The notes under the pieces were generated by a model. That model worked only from the letters and a program-made list of their open reading frames with translations. It had not been told where the DNA came from and searched no databases. 64,000 nucleotides of DNA from Planktotalea sp. (GTDB lineage Bacteria; Pseudomonadota; Alphaproteobacteria; Rhodobacterales; Rhodobacteraceae). The translations under genes and the position numbers were made by a program. The stretch lies in contig NZ_JABBAL010000023.1 in NCBI RefSeq assembly GCF_018607995.1, positions 1 to 64,000 of the forward strand, written 5' to 3'. How positions within the stretch are numbered: position 1 is the first letter of the stretch; every line of letters begins with the position of its first letter. Shown piece after piece: positions 1 through 9,333 of the stretch.

Positions 1-387
1 ATCAATGCCTCGCGCTATCGCCTCTGGGACGAACCGATCCGCAGCTATTTCAACGAATGCCTTGCAGGCGTGGACGGCGAACGCAGCGCAAATACTAACA
101 TGCGCTGGACCGCGTCGATGGTGGCTGACATCCATCGTATCTTGACGCGTGGAGGTGTATTTTTATACCCCGAAGATGCCGGCAATCGCGCGACTGGAGG
201 CAAGTTGCGCCTGATGTATGAAGCCAACCCAATGGGCTTCGTCGTGGAACAGGCCGGCGGTGCTGCATCCACAGGGACGCAGCGCATCTTGGATGTCATA
301 CCAGCATCGCACCATCAGCGCGTGCCTGTGATCATGGGATCAAAAGACGAAGTCGCGCGGATTGATGGCTTTCACGACAACGCTTAA
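1..387 (+). CDS. fbp: Fructose-1,6-bisphosphatase class 1, C-terminal part
   Basis: This reading frame is open from the first base of the window to a TAA stop, so only the last 128 residues are present. It dephosphorylates fructose-1,6-bisphosphate in gluconeogenesis and pentose regeneration. Visible class I FBPase signatures include the segment [20 protein letters not shown], the following [17 protein letters not shown] (substrate and metal site region), VEQAGG and [10 protein letters not shown] near the end. It converges with xylA, and the two stop codons share bases 384-387, leaving no room for a terminator between them. The family call is firm; the gene begins outside the window. Confidence 0.95.
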   Translation: MNASRYRLWDEPIRSYFNECLAGVDGERSANTNMRWTASMVADIHRILTRGGVFLYPEDAGNRATGGKLRLMYEANPMGFVVEQAGGAASTGTQRILDVIPASHHQRVPVIMGSKDEVARIDGFHDNA

Positions 388-1685
388 AGGTAGCGGTTCA
401 CAAGGTTTTCCAAGCGCTCCTGACGACCCGATTGCGGGTGCGGATCAAGGCCGGCGGCCACGACATCATCATGGATCGCATCTAGATCACTGCTGAGCAA
501 TGCTTTGCCAGCTTTGCTTTCCCAACCCGCGTAACGCGCATCACGTGCGGCCTCTAACTTGCCGTCTTCCAGCATCGCTGCCGCCGCTTTGAAGCCCGCT
601 GCACAGGCGTCCATGCCGCCAACATGAGCAAGGATCAGATCCTCTGCATCAAGCGATTGGCGGCGCAGCTTGGCGTCGAAATTCGTACCACCTGTTTTGA
701 ACCCACCAGCGCGCAGCACTTCGTAATAGGCCAGCGTCATCTCTGGCACATTGTTCGGGAATTGGTCCGTGTCCCAGCCAGATTGGTAGTCGTTGCGGTT
801 CATATCAATTGAGCCAAAGATACCCAGCTCACGCGCAAGAGCCAGTTCATGCTCGAACGAATGACCTGCGAGGATCGCATGGCCTTGTTCAATGTTCACT
901 TGCACTTCGTCCTCAAGCCCGAAGTCTTTCAGAAAGCCATAAACCGTCGCAACATCGTAGTCGTACTGGTGTTTTGTAGGCTCTTGCGGCTTAGGTTCGA
1001 TCAGGATTGCACCTTTGAAACCCATCTTGTGTTTGTAGTCCACAGCCATTTGTAACATGCGGCCCGCTTGCTGGCGTTCACGTCCCATGTCGGTGTTGAG
1101 CAGTGTTTCATAGCCTTCACGACCGCCCCAAAGCACATAGTTTTCGCCCCCCAGTTTGATCGTGGCATCCATGCAGGTTTTTATCGTCGCGGCAGAATAC
1201 GCAAAAATATCAGGGTCGGGGTTCGTCGCCGCACCAGACATAAAGCGACGGTGCGAAAAGAGATTGGCCGTGCCCCAAAGCAGTTTAATTCCTGTCTCGT
1301 CCATCTTTTCGCCGAAGTAATCAACGATAGCTTCTAGGTTCTTCGTGCTTGCCGCAAAGCTAGCGCCTTCAGGGCGCACATCGGCGTCGTGGAAACAGAA
1401 ATAGGGCACGCCCAATATCTGGAACATCTCAAACGCAACATCCGCTTTTAAACGCGCATCATCCATGCTGTCGCCGAACCAAGGTCGCTCAAACGTTTGG
1501 CCACCGAAAGGATCACCGCCGGGCCACGCGAAAGAGTGCCAATAAGCGGCAGCGAAACGCAAATGTTCGCTCATTGGTTTGCCCATAACCACTTCGTCGG
1601 GGTTGTAGTGACGGAATGCGAAATCATTATCGCTCTCGCGACCTTCATATTTGATCGCGGGAATACCTTTAAAAAAGTCCGTCAT
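384..1685 (-). CDS. xylA: Xylose isomerase
   Basis: A 433-residue protein, normal for class II xylose isomerases, interconverting D-xylose and D-xylulose in the cytoplasm with two divalent metals. Visible motifs are FCFHDAD with the catalytic His at about residue 99 and its partner Asp at 100, the metal-ligand region [16 protein letters not shown], and [18 protein letters not shown]. The C-terminal half contains GSIDMNRND and FPNN motifs typical of the family. It is the last gene of the xylFHGBA run, one base after the xylulokinase stop, so it is almost certainly cotranscribed. Nothing looks damaged. Confidence 0.97.
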   Translation of the reverse strand: MTDFFKGIPAIKYEGRESDNDFAFRHYNPDEVVMGKPMSEHLRFAAAYWHSFAWPGGDPFGGQTFERPWFGDSMDDARLKADVAFEMFQILGVPYFCFHDADVRPEGASFAASTKNLEAIVDYFGEKMDETGIKLLWGTANLFSHRRFMSGAATNPDPDIFAYSAATIKTCMDATIKLGGENYVLWGGREGYETLLNTDMGRERQQAGRMLQMAVDYKHKMGFKGAILIEPKPQEPTKHQYDYDVATVYGFLKDFGLEDEVQVNIEQGHAILAGHSFEHELALARELGIFGSIDMNRNDYQSGWDTDQFPNNVPEMTLAYYEVLRAGGFKTGGTNFDAKLRRQSLDAEDLILAHVGGMDACAAGFKAAAAMLEDGKLEAARDARYAGWESKAGKALLSSDLDAIHDDVVAAGLDPHPQSGRQERLENLVNRYL

Positions 1686-1686
1686 G

Positions 1687-3123
1687 TCAGAGATCCTTTA
1701 GAGCGGAGTAAGCAGCGCGGTAGCGCGCGTGTGTGTCTTGGAACGCGTTTGAAAGCGCGCTCTGGGGTTGAATGGTTTTCTCGATGGGCGGCAAGGTGGC
1801 GATTTCGGTGCCTGCGCCGCATGCCGCCATCATTCCGAGGCGTGCAGCCCCTAAAGCCGCTCCGAAATCACCCGCTTGGGGGAGCATCAAGGGGAGGTTC
1901 AATGTCGTCGCAATTGCGCTGAGCCAATAGTCTGATTTCGCCCCACCACCGAGTGCGAGTGCGCGCTCGATCACCGTGCCTGTAGAGCGCAAAGCCTCGT
2001 GGCAATCTGCAAAGGCAAATGTGACGCCCTCAACCACCGCACGCGCGGCTTCGCGCGCATCTGTGGCTTGATCCAAATGCAGGAATTGACCGCGCATACT
2101 GGGGTTGTTGTGCGGTGTGCGCTCACCACCAAGATAGGGTAGGAAAAGCGTGCGTGACGGTGCCTGCAGTGGGCCAAGGTCACGCGTGAGATCAGCGGCG
2201 CTTTGCCCCGTGAGGCGCGAAAGCCATTGCAAAGCATCGGTGGCCGCCAAGATCACACCCATTTGGTGCCATGTGTCAGGAAGCGCATGGCAGAACGTAT
2301 GCACAGCACTTGCAGCATCTGGCTGATACGCATCAGAGGCCGCGAACAGCACACCTGACGTGCCGAGCGAAACAAACGCATCGCCTTTGCTTACAACACC
2401 AGCCCCGATCGCAGAGGCCGCATTGTCGCCACCTCCACCAGCCACGACAACCCCCTTGGGGAGACCCCAATTTTGGGCAAGGGTGTCTAACAGTATGCCG
2501 GAACTCTCAGAGCCTTCTACAAGGCGCGGCATGTGTGTGCGATCAAGATAGCTCGCGCTGAGAAGTTCATCTGACCAATCGCGCTTGGCCACATCCAGCC
2601 AGCTGGTGCCTGCCGCGTCCGACATTTCTGCGATGTGATCGCCGATCAACAAAAGGCGCAGGTAGTCTTTGGGAAGCAGGGCTTTGGCAAGTTTGGCGAA
2701 AATCTCAGGCTCGTTATTTTTGACCCAAACGACTTTTGGCGCTGTGAAACCAGCAAAGACGATATTGCCAGAGACGTTGCGAAACTGCGGATCACTATCA
2801 AGCGCATGGGCTTCATCCGCAGAGCGCGTGTCGTTCCATAGGATGCAAGGGCGCAGCGCGTTGTCGGCCTTGTCCAGCAAGGTTGCGCCGTGCATGTGAC
2901 CTGCAAGTCCAATGCCACGCACAGCGGAAAGATCAGCCTGAACACCAAGCGCCCTCATCGCAACGTCTGTGGCGGCGAACCATTGGCTCGGGTCTTGCTC
3001 GGACCAACCATCCTGCGGACGTGAGACGCTGAGAGGCACCGCATGTTCCGCAAGAATGCACTGATCCTCATCCACAAGGATTGCCTTCAAAGAAGACGTG
3101 CCAAGATCAAGTCCGATGTACAT
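1687..3123 (-). CDS. xylB: Xylulokinase
   Basis: A 478-residue FGGY-family carbohydrate kinase that phosphorylates D-xylulose to xylulose-5-phosphate. The N-terminus begins with the phosphate-binding motif [25 protein letters not shown] and ILWNDTRS lie in the substrate domain, and [13 protein letters not shown] and [10 protein letters not shown] are the adenosine and FGGY-type signatures of the C-terminal domain. Length matches the family. It starts directly after the ABC ATPase stop (no gap) and is one base from xylA, so transport, phosphorylation and isomerisation are encoded together. Confidence 0.96.
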   Translation of the reverse strand: MYIGLDLGTSSLKAILVDEDQCILAEHAVPLSVSRPQDGWSEQDPSQWFAATDVAMRALGVQADLSAVRGIGLAGHMHGATLLDKADNALRPCILWNDTRSADEAHALDSDPQFRNVSGNIVFAGFTAPKVVWVKNNEPEIFAKLAKALLPKDYLRLLLIGDHIAEMSDAAGTSWLDVAKRDWSDELLSASYLDRTHMPRLVEGSESSGILLDTLAQNWGLPKGVVVAGGGGDNAASAIGAGVVSKGDAFVSLGTSGVLFAASDAYQPDAASAVHTFCHALPDTWHQMGVILAATDALQWLSRLTGQSAADLTRDLGPLQAPSRTLFLPYLGGERTPHNNPSMRGQFLHLDQATDAREAARAVVEGVTFAFADCHEALRSTGTVIERALALGGGAKSDYWLSAIATTLNLPLMLPQAGDFGAALGAARLGMMAACGAGTEIATLPPIEKTIQPQSALSNAFQDTHARYRAAYSALKDL

Positions 3124-3876
3124 TTACGCCGCCGCTTTGGGGTTCTTGCCCAAAATGATCATCGAGAGGATGTCATCCTCCGTAACATCCTCGACCCGCT
3201 CTGTGCCAACCATCTGACCATTCTTCATGACAGAGACACGATCACACAAATCCATCATTTCGCGCGTGTCATGACTGATCAGGAAGATGCCAAGCCCTTG
3301 ATCTTTTAGTTCCTTAATCAGGTCCGCGACCATTTCCGTTTCATGCACACCCAGCGCCGCTGTCGGCTCATCCATGATGAGGATTTTCGCGTTGAAATAG
3401 ACTGCGCGCGCAATCGCGACGGACTGGCGTTGACCACCGGAGAGGGCGGACACAGGCTCTTTCAGCTTTTTGAAATTGGGATTGAGACGCGCCATGATCT
3501 TGGCCGTTTCCGCCGCCATCTTCGCATCATCGACAAAGCCCATAGGCGATGTCAGCTCACGCCCCAAGAACAGGTTCGATGCCGCATCAAGGTTGTCAGC
3601 AAGCGCGAGCGTTTGATAAATGGTCTCGATGTTATGATCGCGCGCATCACGGGGCGAATTGATCTCGGCGCGTTTGCCATCGATCCAGATCTCACCACCG
3701 TCTTTTTTGTACGCCCCCGAAAGGATCTTAATCAGCGTGGATTTGCCAGCACCGTTGTGACCCAATAGGCCAACAACTTCGCCTGCGTGCAGATCGAGGG
3801 AAACATGATCCACCGCTTTGATGCCGCCAAAAGAAATTGAGATGTCTTTGAGTTGAACGAGAGGGGTATCACTCAT
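3124..3876 (-). CDS. Xylose ABC transporter ATP-binding protein (single ATPase domain)
   Basis: A 250-residue cytoplasmic ATPase energising xylose import. Walker A is GHNGAGKSTLIK, the signature is LSGGQRQSVAIAR, Walker B is ILIMDEPTAAL and the switch His lies in ISHDTREMMD. Enteric XylG carries two fused ATPase domains (about 500 residues); this one has a single domain like the FrcA-type ATPases of alphaproteobacterial sugar transporters, so it presumably works as a homodimer. It overlaps the permease stop by four bases (ATGA). I leave the symbol blank because XylG implies the two-domain form. Confidence 0.93.
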   Translation of the reverse strand: MSDTPLVQLKDISISFGGIKAVDHVSLDLHAGEVVGLLGHNGAGKSTLIKILSGAYKKDGGEIWIDGKRAEINSPRDARDHNIETIYQTLALADNLDAASNLFLGRELTSPMGFVDDAKMAAETAKIMARLNPNFKKLKEPVSALSGGQRQSVAIARAVYFNAKILIMDEPTAALGVHETEMVADLIKELKDQGLGIFLISHDTREMMDLCDRVSVMKNGQMVGTERVEDVTEDDILSMIILGKNPKAAA

Positions 3877-5195
3877 TTGGAGTTCCTCCGGTAGAGAATA
3901 TCAAGGAAGACGGCGATGACCAGAACGGAGCCGACAACGACTTGCTGGATGGCCGCATCAAAGCCGATAAGGACCATGCCAGTCTGCAAGCTTTGCATAA
4001 CAATCGCGCCAAGGATTGCACCGTAGATCGTGCCGACACCGCCTGCTAGGGACGTGCCGCCGATCACGGCTGCGGCGATGACGTAGAGCTCGTCCAACGT
4101 GCCAAGTGCTGCGGTGGCAGAGCCAAGGCGCGCAGAGGCGACGACAGATGCGATCCCTGTAAGGAAGCCCATGAGCGCGAAGATTTTGACGGTCATCCAG
4201 CGTGTGTTGATGCCTGCGAGTTCCGCCGCTTCGGGGTTGCCACCGATGGCATAAACGTAGCGACCAAACTTGGTGCGCGTCATCAGGATGGTCATAGCAA
4301 TGGTGACGCCGATCAGGATCAAAACAGGGATCGCGAAGCCATGCGAGATGAAAATACCCTCTGGCGGCACTTCGATGCCTTCAGCGGCGGCGTATTTCTT
4401 GATGATCCCTTTCGGCCAAGGGTAGGCGTTCATTAGCAAGGTCGTACCAATGACAGCGCCTGCACCGATTGCGGCAAGGAATGTTTCCGCCCAAACTGGG
4501 CGTAGCGGTAAGCCGAAGGTTTTGCGCTTCCGACGACCTAGGATGATCAAAGCCAATACGGCGATGCAGCCAAGAATGCCGATGATCCAGCTGCCCGTGT
4601 TGCCGATTGCGCCGAAGGGGCCGCCGCCAAGGAGTTTGAAGGTTGCATCCACAGGCGCGATCGTCTCACCGCGTGCGACTAGGAATCCAGCACCCCGCCA
4701 GACCAGCAAACCGCCAAGGGTCACGATGAAGGCGGGGATGGTGCCGTAAGCGATCATCCAGCCCTGGAATGCACCGAGGAGCGTGCCCATCAACAGACCA
4801 GCGAAGATCGCGATGATCCAGATCATCGGGTGTCCGAGGCCAAGATACTGCGGCAAGATATTCACCTGCACCGTGCCCATGATGATCGCGATGAAGCCCA
4901 GCATAGAGCCTACGGACAGGTCAATGTGGCGGGTGATGATCACGAGAACCATGCCAGTTGCCATGATTCCGATAGAGGATGTTTGAACCGAAAGGTTCCA
5001 CAGGTTGCGCGGCGTGAGGAAGGCGCCAAAGCCGTTCACGAACAGACCGTAGTAGTGAAAGCCAATCCAGATCAGCGCCAATGCGGCGAGCATCCCCAGA
5101 AGGCGTGTGTCGACCTCTGTTTCTCGCAAGAACTTTGCGAATGCACCTTCGCGTTTGACATCGCTGGCCTTGGTATCAGTGTTGGTGTCGCTCAT
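3873..5195 (-). CDS. xylH: Xylose ABC transporter permease
   Basis: A 440-residue inner-membrane permease of the ribose/xylose transporter family (BPD_transp_2), with about ten hydrophobic segments and a long cytoplasmic insertion near the middle (about residues 225-300) containing the basic GRRKRK stretch, as in XylH proteins. The late segment with ELAGINTRWMTVKIFALMG and the GGTSLAGGVGT motif are typical of these permeases. I choose the ATG at 5195 because GAGGGC lies eight to ten bases before it; a TTG at 5237 is possible but has no clear ribosome site. It follows xylF after a 148-base gap holding a stem-loop. Confidence 0.94.
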   Translation of the reverse strand: MSDTNTDTKASDVKREGAFAKFLRETEVDTRLLGMLAALALIWIGFHYYGLFVNGFGAFLTPRNLWNLSVQTSSIGIMATGMVLVIITRHIDLSVGSMLGFIAIIMGTVQVNILPQYLGLGHPMIWIIAIFAGLLMGTLLGAFQGWMIAYGTIPAFIVTLGGLLVWRGAGFLVARGETIAPVDATFKLLGGGPFGAIGNTGSWIIGILGCIAVLALIILGRRKRKTFGLPLRPVWAETFLAAIGAGAVIGTTLLMNAYPWPKGIIKKYAAAEGIEVPPEGIFISHGFAIPVLILIGVTIAMTILMTRTKFGRYVYAIGGNPEAAELAGINTRWMTVKIFALMGFLTGIASVVASARLGSATAALGTLDELYVIAAAVIGGTSLAGGVGTIYGAILGAIVMQSLQTGMVLIGFDAAIQQVVVGSVLVIAVFLDILYRRNSK

Positions 5196-5295
5196 GAGTG
5201 CGCCCTCAAAGATGTACGTGTTTTGATCCAACGGCAAAGTTTAAGCCGCAGGTTAATCTAGTCACACGTTTTGGAAAATTGGAACTGTTTTGGGA

Positions 5296-5325
5296 TGTAT
5301 CGGCGACGCGTCGGCCGCCGATACA
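5296..5325 (-). terminator. Intergenic stem-loop between xylF and xylH
   Basis: TGTATCGGCG at 5296-5305 and CGCCGATACA at 5316-5325 form a perfect 10-bp stem around a 10-base loop. On the transcript strand it lies about 18 bases after the xylF stop. No run of U follows (the next bases read TCCCAAAACAG), so it is more likely an mRNA-protecting or partial-termination hairpin that lets the binding protein be made in excess over the membrane components than a full terminator. Confidence 0.6.
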
Positions 5326-5343
5326 AATGTACTTAGCATGAGC

Positions 5344-6372
5344 TTAGCAGCCCGCGACACCGTCCATTGCGCCTTCGCAAACTTTGTCTTTTGCGATGTG
5401 GCCTGCATCAATCACAGCAGAAATGTTGTCTTTTGTGATAGGTGTTGGATCCAGAAGTATTGCGTTCATCTCGATGCCTTTAGCGCCACCGCTGAACGTG
5501 GATGCGCCGTCGATGTCCGCCATCGCCGCACCACCTGCAAGCGCAACTGCGATTTCGCCAGCTTTCTTGCCGAGATCACGACTGTTCTTCCAAACAGACA
5601 CAGTCTGCGTACCACGTGCAACACGGTTCAGAGCCGCATGATCACCATCTTGACCACCAACAGGGATATCAAGACCCTGTGCTTCTAGAGCTGCGATGGA
5701 ACCGCCAGCCATGCCGTCGTTCTGGGACAGAACTGCGTCAACCATGTTGTTGTTGGCTGTCAGGATCTGCTCCATGTTCTTCTGAGCATTATCTGGCTTC
5801 CAACCGTCTGTGAACGCTTCGCCGACAATCTTGATTTTGCCAGAGGCAACGTCATCTGCGATGACTTCCATCATGCCTTCTAGCAAGAAACCCGCGTTTG
5901 GATCGCCCTTGTCGCCTTTGATGATCGCGAAGTTGCCGTCAGGCTGCACTGCTGTCACGGACTGTGCGATGATACGGCCAACGCCTTTGTTGTCGAACGT
6001 AAGGTAGAATGTACGCTGATCTTCGATCAAACGGTCGTATCCGATCATTGGCACGCCTTCCGCCTCAGCCGCATCAAGTGCAGGTCCGATCGCGTCTTTG
6101 TCTTGTGCAAGAATGATCAAAGCATCTGCGCCTTGAGCGATCAGTGCTTCGATATCTGTCAGCTGCTTAGCCGCAGAGGACTGCGCGTCAGCGGAAATGT
6201 ACTTCGCGCCAGCCGCTTCCAAAGCACCTTTGATCGCCGCTTCGTCAGTTTTCCAACGCTCTTCCTGAAAGTTGGACCAGCTTACGCCAACCGTAACACT
6301 ATGGCCGTCTGCGAATGCCGCGGACGCCAAGCTTGCTGCAGCAATGGATGCCGCGAAAATATACTTCTTCAT
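5344..6372 (-). CDS. xylF: D-xylose-binding periplasmic protein
   Basis: A 342-residue solute-binding protein. A Sec signal peptide (MKKYIFAASIAAASLASAAFA, 21 residues, split here only for length: basic MKK, then a hydrophobic core ending AFA) is followed by a ribose/xylose-type periplasmic-binding fold with VGVSWSNFQEERWKTDE, IALIAQ-type linker regions, MIGYDRLIED and VLSQNDGMAGG, features shared with XylF. The start at 6372 is preceded by a near-ideal GGGAGG ribosome site six bases upstream. It is first in the xylFHGBA run and divergent from the ROK repressor. A 16-bp palindrome sits about 40 bases upstream of the start. Confidence 0.96.
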   Translation of the reverse strand: MKKYIFAASIAAASLASAAFADGHSVTVGVSWSNFQEERWKTDEAAIKGALEAAGAKYISADAQSSAAKQLTDIEALIAQGADALIILAQDKDAIGPALDAAEAEGVPMIGYDRLIEDQRTFYLTFDNKGVGRIIAQSVTAVQPDGNFAIIKGDKGDPNAGFLLEGMMEVIADDVASGKIKIVGEAFTDGWKPDNAQKNMEQILTANNNMVDAVLSQNDGMAGGSIAALEAQGLDIPVGGQDGDHAALNRVARGTQTVSVWKNSRDLGKKAGEIAVALAGGAAMADIDGASTFSGGAKGIEMNAILLDPTPITKDNISAVIDAGHIAKDKVCEGAMDGVAGC

Positions 6373-6411
6373 TGTTTTCCTCCCAAAGAACCCCCCGACC
6401 ACAGCCAAGGG

Positions 6412-6427
6412 CGAGTCACGTGACTCG
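6412..6427. promoter_or_regulatory. 16-bp perfect palindrome in the xylF leader, candidate operator
   Basis: The sequence CGAGTCACGTGACTCG reads identically on both strands. It lies 40-55 bases upstream of the xylF ATG and immediately downstream of a possible promoter, the position expected for a repressor operator. The ROK protein encoded divergently is the obvious candidate ligand, but ROK operators are usually AT-rich, so another regulator is possible. The palindrome is directly visible; function is inferred. Confidence 0.5.
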
Positions 6428-6428
6428 A

Positions 6429-6459
6429 ATAGTAGATCTGGTGTAGCGATTAATTTCAA
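6429..6459 (-). promoter_or_regulatory. Possible xylF promoter
   Basis: On the minus strand TTGAAA (6454-6459) is followed, after 17 or 19 bases, by TCTACT (6431-6436) or TACTAT (6429-6434), either of which could serve as a -10 element. The transcript would start within or next to the 16-bp palindrome, which fits repression by steric blocking. The match is moderate and unsupported by other evidence. Confidence 0.35.
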
Positions 6460-6577
6460 TTTGAGAAATAAAAAACTGATGCGAGTTGCGAATTATTCAA
6501 AATAGTTTGCTTTTCGCTGGAGATTAGGGAGTATAGGGTCGTCCAACCACTCCAGAACAAAGGCTTTAATTTACTCA

Positions 6578-7834
6578 GTGAACTATAGCTCCAGCATAAG
6601 AACGAAATCTGGTTGCGGGCCGCTCCTTGCAGGCGATTCAGCGCGCTTACCCGCGCTGCGCCAGCAGGTTTTTGAGTATGTACGTTCCTCTGGGCGCGCT
6701 GCACGGGCTGATATTACGCGCGAGTTGAACATAAGCGGCGCCAGCACAACGACCCTGACAGCCGACCTTATAGCCTCAGGTTTCTTGCGCGAGGTGGATG
6801 AGCCGGATCGCGAACACGGGCGCGGCCGCCCGCGAGTTGCTTTGGAAGTTGTGCCCGACTCGAGCTACGTGATTGGCATCAAGCTTTCATTCAAACAGCA
6901 CAGTGCAGTGCTCTGTGATTTCGCAGGAAACGTACTGGCCACTGCCTTCTTGCCCACAAAAAACAAACGCAGCAGCGAAGACGTTCTTATAGAGCAAATC
7001 ATCGCGCTCTGTCATCGCGTGATCAAAGCGGCCGACATGTCAGAGCAAGATATCGCAGCGGTTGGCGTCGGCATTCCTGGCATTGTCGATCAAGCGAGTG
7101 GCCGGATCCGCTGGTGCTCCCTTTTGCAGGACACCAATGTGGATCTCGCCTCTTCCTTCGCGACGAAATTCAATGCACCCCTGTTTCTCGACAATGATAC
7201 CAATATGCTCACCCTCGCCGAACTTTGGTTTGGTGTGGGTCGTGACAAAACCGACTTTGCGGTTGTCACGATTGAAAATGGCGTCGGCATGGGGTTGGTT
7301 CTGAACAACAGACTTTATCGTGGCACCCATGGTGTCGGCTTAGAGCTGGGGCATACCAAAGTGCAACTTGATGGCGCACTGTGCAGATGTGGCCAACGTG
7401 GCTGTTTGGAAGCCTATCTCGGGGACTACGCATTGACCCGCGAGGCGGGAACAGCGCTGGATCACGAGGATACAACGCAAAAAGACAACGAAGAACTGCT
7501 CGATCTTTTGTTTGAGAAAGCCAAATCCGGTCACGAGGCTGCTGAGGCGATCTTTCGCCGCGCGGGGCGTTATCTGTCGGTTGGATTGTCCAATGTTGTG
7601 CAACTGTTCGACCCGCCGCTGATTATCATATCGGGGGACCGGATGCGGTTTGACTATTTCCATTCGGATGAGGTTCTTGCCGAGATGCAGAAACTCACCC
7701 TTTCCAATTCCCGCCAGCCTTGCCAGATCGAGACGCACACATGGGATGACGTCGTTTGGGCCCGCGGCGCAACGGTTCCCGCCCTTGTCGCGTTGACAGA
7801 TCGCCTGATCGGCGGATTGGGTACTCAAACGTGA
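6578..7834 (+). CDS. xylR: ROK-family xylose repressor
   Basis: A 418-residue ROK transcription factor. An N-terminal winged helix-turn-helix (about residues 20-80; ADITRELNISGASTTTLTADLI is the reading-helix region) precedes a sugar-kinase-like domain with GVGIPGIVD, the DNDTNML segment, and the ROK zinc motif region GHTKVQLDGALCRCGQRGCLEAY. It is expected to repress the divergent xylFHGBA genes and release DNA on binding xylose or a derivative. The GTG start is chosen as the longest frame compatible with the HTH. Its stop overlaps the start of the next gene (GTGA), so the two are probably translationally coupled. Confidence 0.9.
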   Translation: MNYSSSIRTKSGCGPLLAGDSARLPALRQQVFEYVRSSGRAARADITRELNISGASTTTLTADLIASGFLREVDEPDREHGRGRPRVALEVVPDSSYVIGIKLSFKQHSAVLCDFAGNVLATAFLPTKNKRSSEDVLIEQIIALCHRVIKAADMSEQDIAAVGVGIPGIVDQASGRIRWCSLLQDTNVDLASSFATKFNAPLFLDNDTNMLTLAELWFGVGRDKTDFAVVTIENGVGMGLVLNNRLYRGTHGVGLELGHTKVQLDGALCRCGQRGCLEAYLGDYALTREAGTALDHEDTTQKDNEELLDLLFEKAKSGHEAAEAIFRRAGRYLSVGLSNVVQLFDPPLIIISGDRMRFDYFHSDEVLAEMQKLTLSNSRQPCQIETHTWDDVVWARGATVPALVALTDRLIGGLGTQT

Positions 7835-9333
7835 TCAAGGTCTTGCCGATCATGGCGCTTGGCTTTGCTTTGCCTGCCAATTTGCAAGCAGCAGAGGCTG
7901 AAATAGTATTTGAAAACCTGTCTTCGCACTTTCCTCAGCACATCTATGCAGGCGGCTGGGAGCATTTCGTCGGCGGTGGTCTCGCGGTCTTTGATTGCAA
8001 CAACGACGAGCATCCCGACATCTTCGCAGCAGGCGGCGCAAACCCTGCGCGATTGATGCGCAACCTCGGGGCGTTCAATTTTGAAGCCGTCGACATTCCA
8101 GGGTTACTGGGCGTGACAGGTGCCTACCCTATCGATCTGGACGCGGATGGATGGCTTGATCTGTTTGTGCTGCGCGCAGGTGAGAACCGCATTCTCAAAG
8201 GCGGGCCTGATTGCGCCTTCACCGACGCAAGCGCATTATTCGGCTTGCCCCAATCATCCGCATGGAGCACCGCATTCACCGCATGGTGGGAAAATAACGA
8301 AGACCGCCCCACCCTTGCAATCGGCAATTACGTCGACCGCGATGATCCCGACGGCCCGTTTGAGGCCTGCGACGACAACGTCATCCTGCGACCCGGCCCT
8401 GATGGATATAGTGCGGAAATCCTGGTGCCCGGATTTTGCACCCTGTCGATGCTTGCTGCCAAGGACTCTCGCGGACGCGACACGCTGCGCATCTCCAATG
8501 ATCGACACTATTATGTGTCCGGCGGATATGAACAAATGTGGGATATCCAAGATCAACGCTTTCTTGATGAAGCTGACGGTTGGAGAAACGTCTCCCTCTG
8601 GGGCATGGGCATTGCAAGTCGTGACCTAAACGCGGATGGTTTTGATGATGTCATGCTAACCTCTATGGGTGACCAGCTTTTGCAATTTGCGATTCCTGGT
8701 GGCGGGTATAAAGCGGCGCCTTTTAGCCAAGGCACCTATGCTCAACGCCCCCACATTGGCGACGAAGGTCGCGCATCCACGGGCTGGCATGCGGAATTTG
8801 GCGATGTGGATAATGACCGGCGGCCCGATCTTTTCATTGCCAAAGGCAACGTGGACCAGATGCCCGGAATGGCGATGCGCGATCCAAATACGCTGTTGCG
8901 TCAAAACGCAGACGGCACGTTCACCGAAATCTCGCACCACGTTGGCGTGGCGAGTATGGATCGCTCCCGTGGGGCTGCACTTGCAGATTTTGATCTCGAC
9001 GGGCGCTTAGATCTTGTGGTCTCCAACAGGCGCGCCCCGCTAGAGCTTTACCGCAATGTGACTGAAAGTGTCGGTCAGTGGATTGCGATCATGTTGGCGC
9101 AGCCTGGTCCCAATCGCGATGCGATTGGATCGGTCATTTCGGTGGAGGCTGGCGGGGCAAAACAGTCGATACAACATGTTATTGGCGGTGGTCACGCAGG
9201 CGGGCAAATGTTGCCCCGTCATTTTGGCCTTGGCGCCGCAGACAAAGCAAGGATCACTGTAGACTGGCCGGATGGATCACAAACGACAACATATTTAAAG
9301 TCGGGTCAGCGACACGTGATCACGAAACCCTAG
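7831..9333 (+). CDS. Exported FG-GAP (VCBS) repeat protein with ASPIC/UnbV domain
   Basis: A 500-residue CRTAC1-like protein. A short signal peptide (residues 1 to about 22, ending LQAAEA) is followed by several calcium-binding beta-propeller repeats, with acidic loops DLDADGWLDLF, DLNADGFDDVM, DVDNDRRPDLF and DFDLDGRLDLV. The last 90 residues form an ASPIC/UnbV domain (NRDAIGSVISV, GGGHAGGQM, VDWPDGS). It is presumably periplasmic or extracellular. The GTG start overlaps the xylR stop by four bases. The end overlaps the convergent diheme peroxidase gene by four bases. Function is unknown; similar proteins bind calcium and mediate adhesion or partner cytochromes. Confidence 0.85.
   Translation: MIKVLPIMALGFALPANLQAAEAEIVFENLSSHFPQHIYAGGWEHFVGGGLAVFDCNNDEHPDIFAAGGANPARLMRNLGAFNFEAVDIPGLLGVTGAYPIDLDADGWLDLFVLRAGENRILKGGPDCAFTDASALFGLPQSSAWSTAFTAWWENNEDRPTLAIGNYVDRDDPDGPFEACDDNVILRPGPDGYSAEILVPGFCTLSMLAAKDSRGRDTLRISNDRHYYVSGGYEQMWDIQDQRFLDEADGWRNVSLWGMGIASRDLNADGFDDVMLTSMGDQLLQFAIPGGGYKAAPFSQGTYAQRPHIGDEGRASTGWHAEFGDVDNDRRPDLFIAKGNVDQMPGMAMRDPNTLLRQNADGTFTEISHHVGVASMDRSRGAALADFDLDGRLDLVVSNRRAPLELYRNVTESVGQWIAIMLAQPGPNRDAIGSVISVEAGGAKQSIQHVIGGGHAGGQMLPRHFGLGAADKARITVDWPDGSQTTTYLKSGQRHVITKP

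Noticed and set aside
5296-5325. Rho-independent terminator ending the xylF transcript
   Set aside because: The stem is perfect but no U-run follows, and downstream genes are spaced as one operon, so a full terminator is unlikely; listed as an intergenic stem-loop.
6449-6469. TTTC/GAAA dyad as the XylR operator
   Set aside because: The arms are only four bases and the region is AT-rich; the nearby 16-bp perfect palindrome is a much better candidate.
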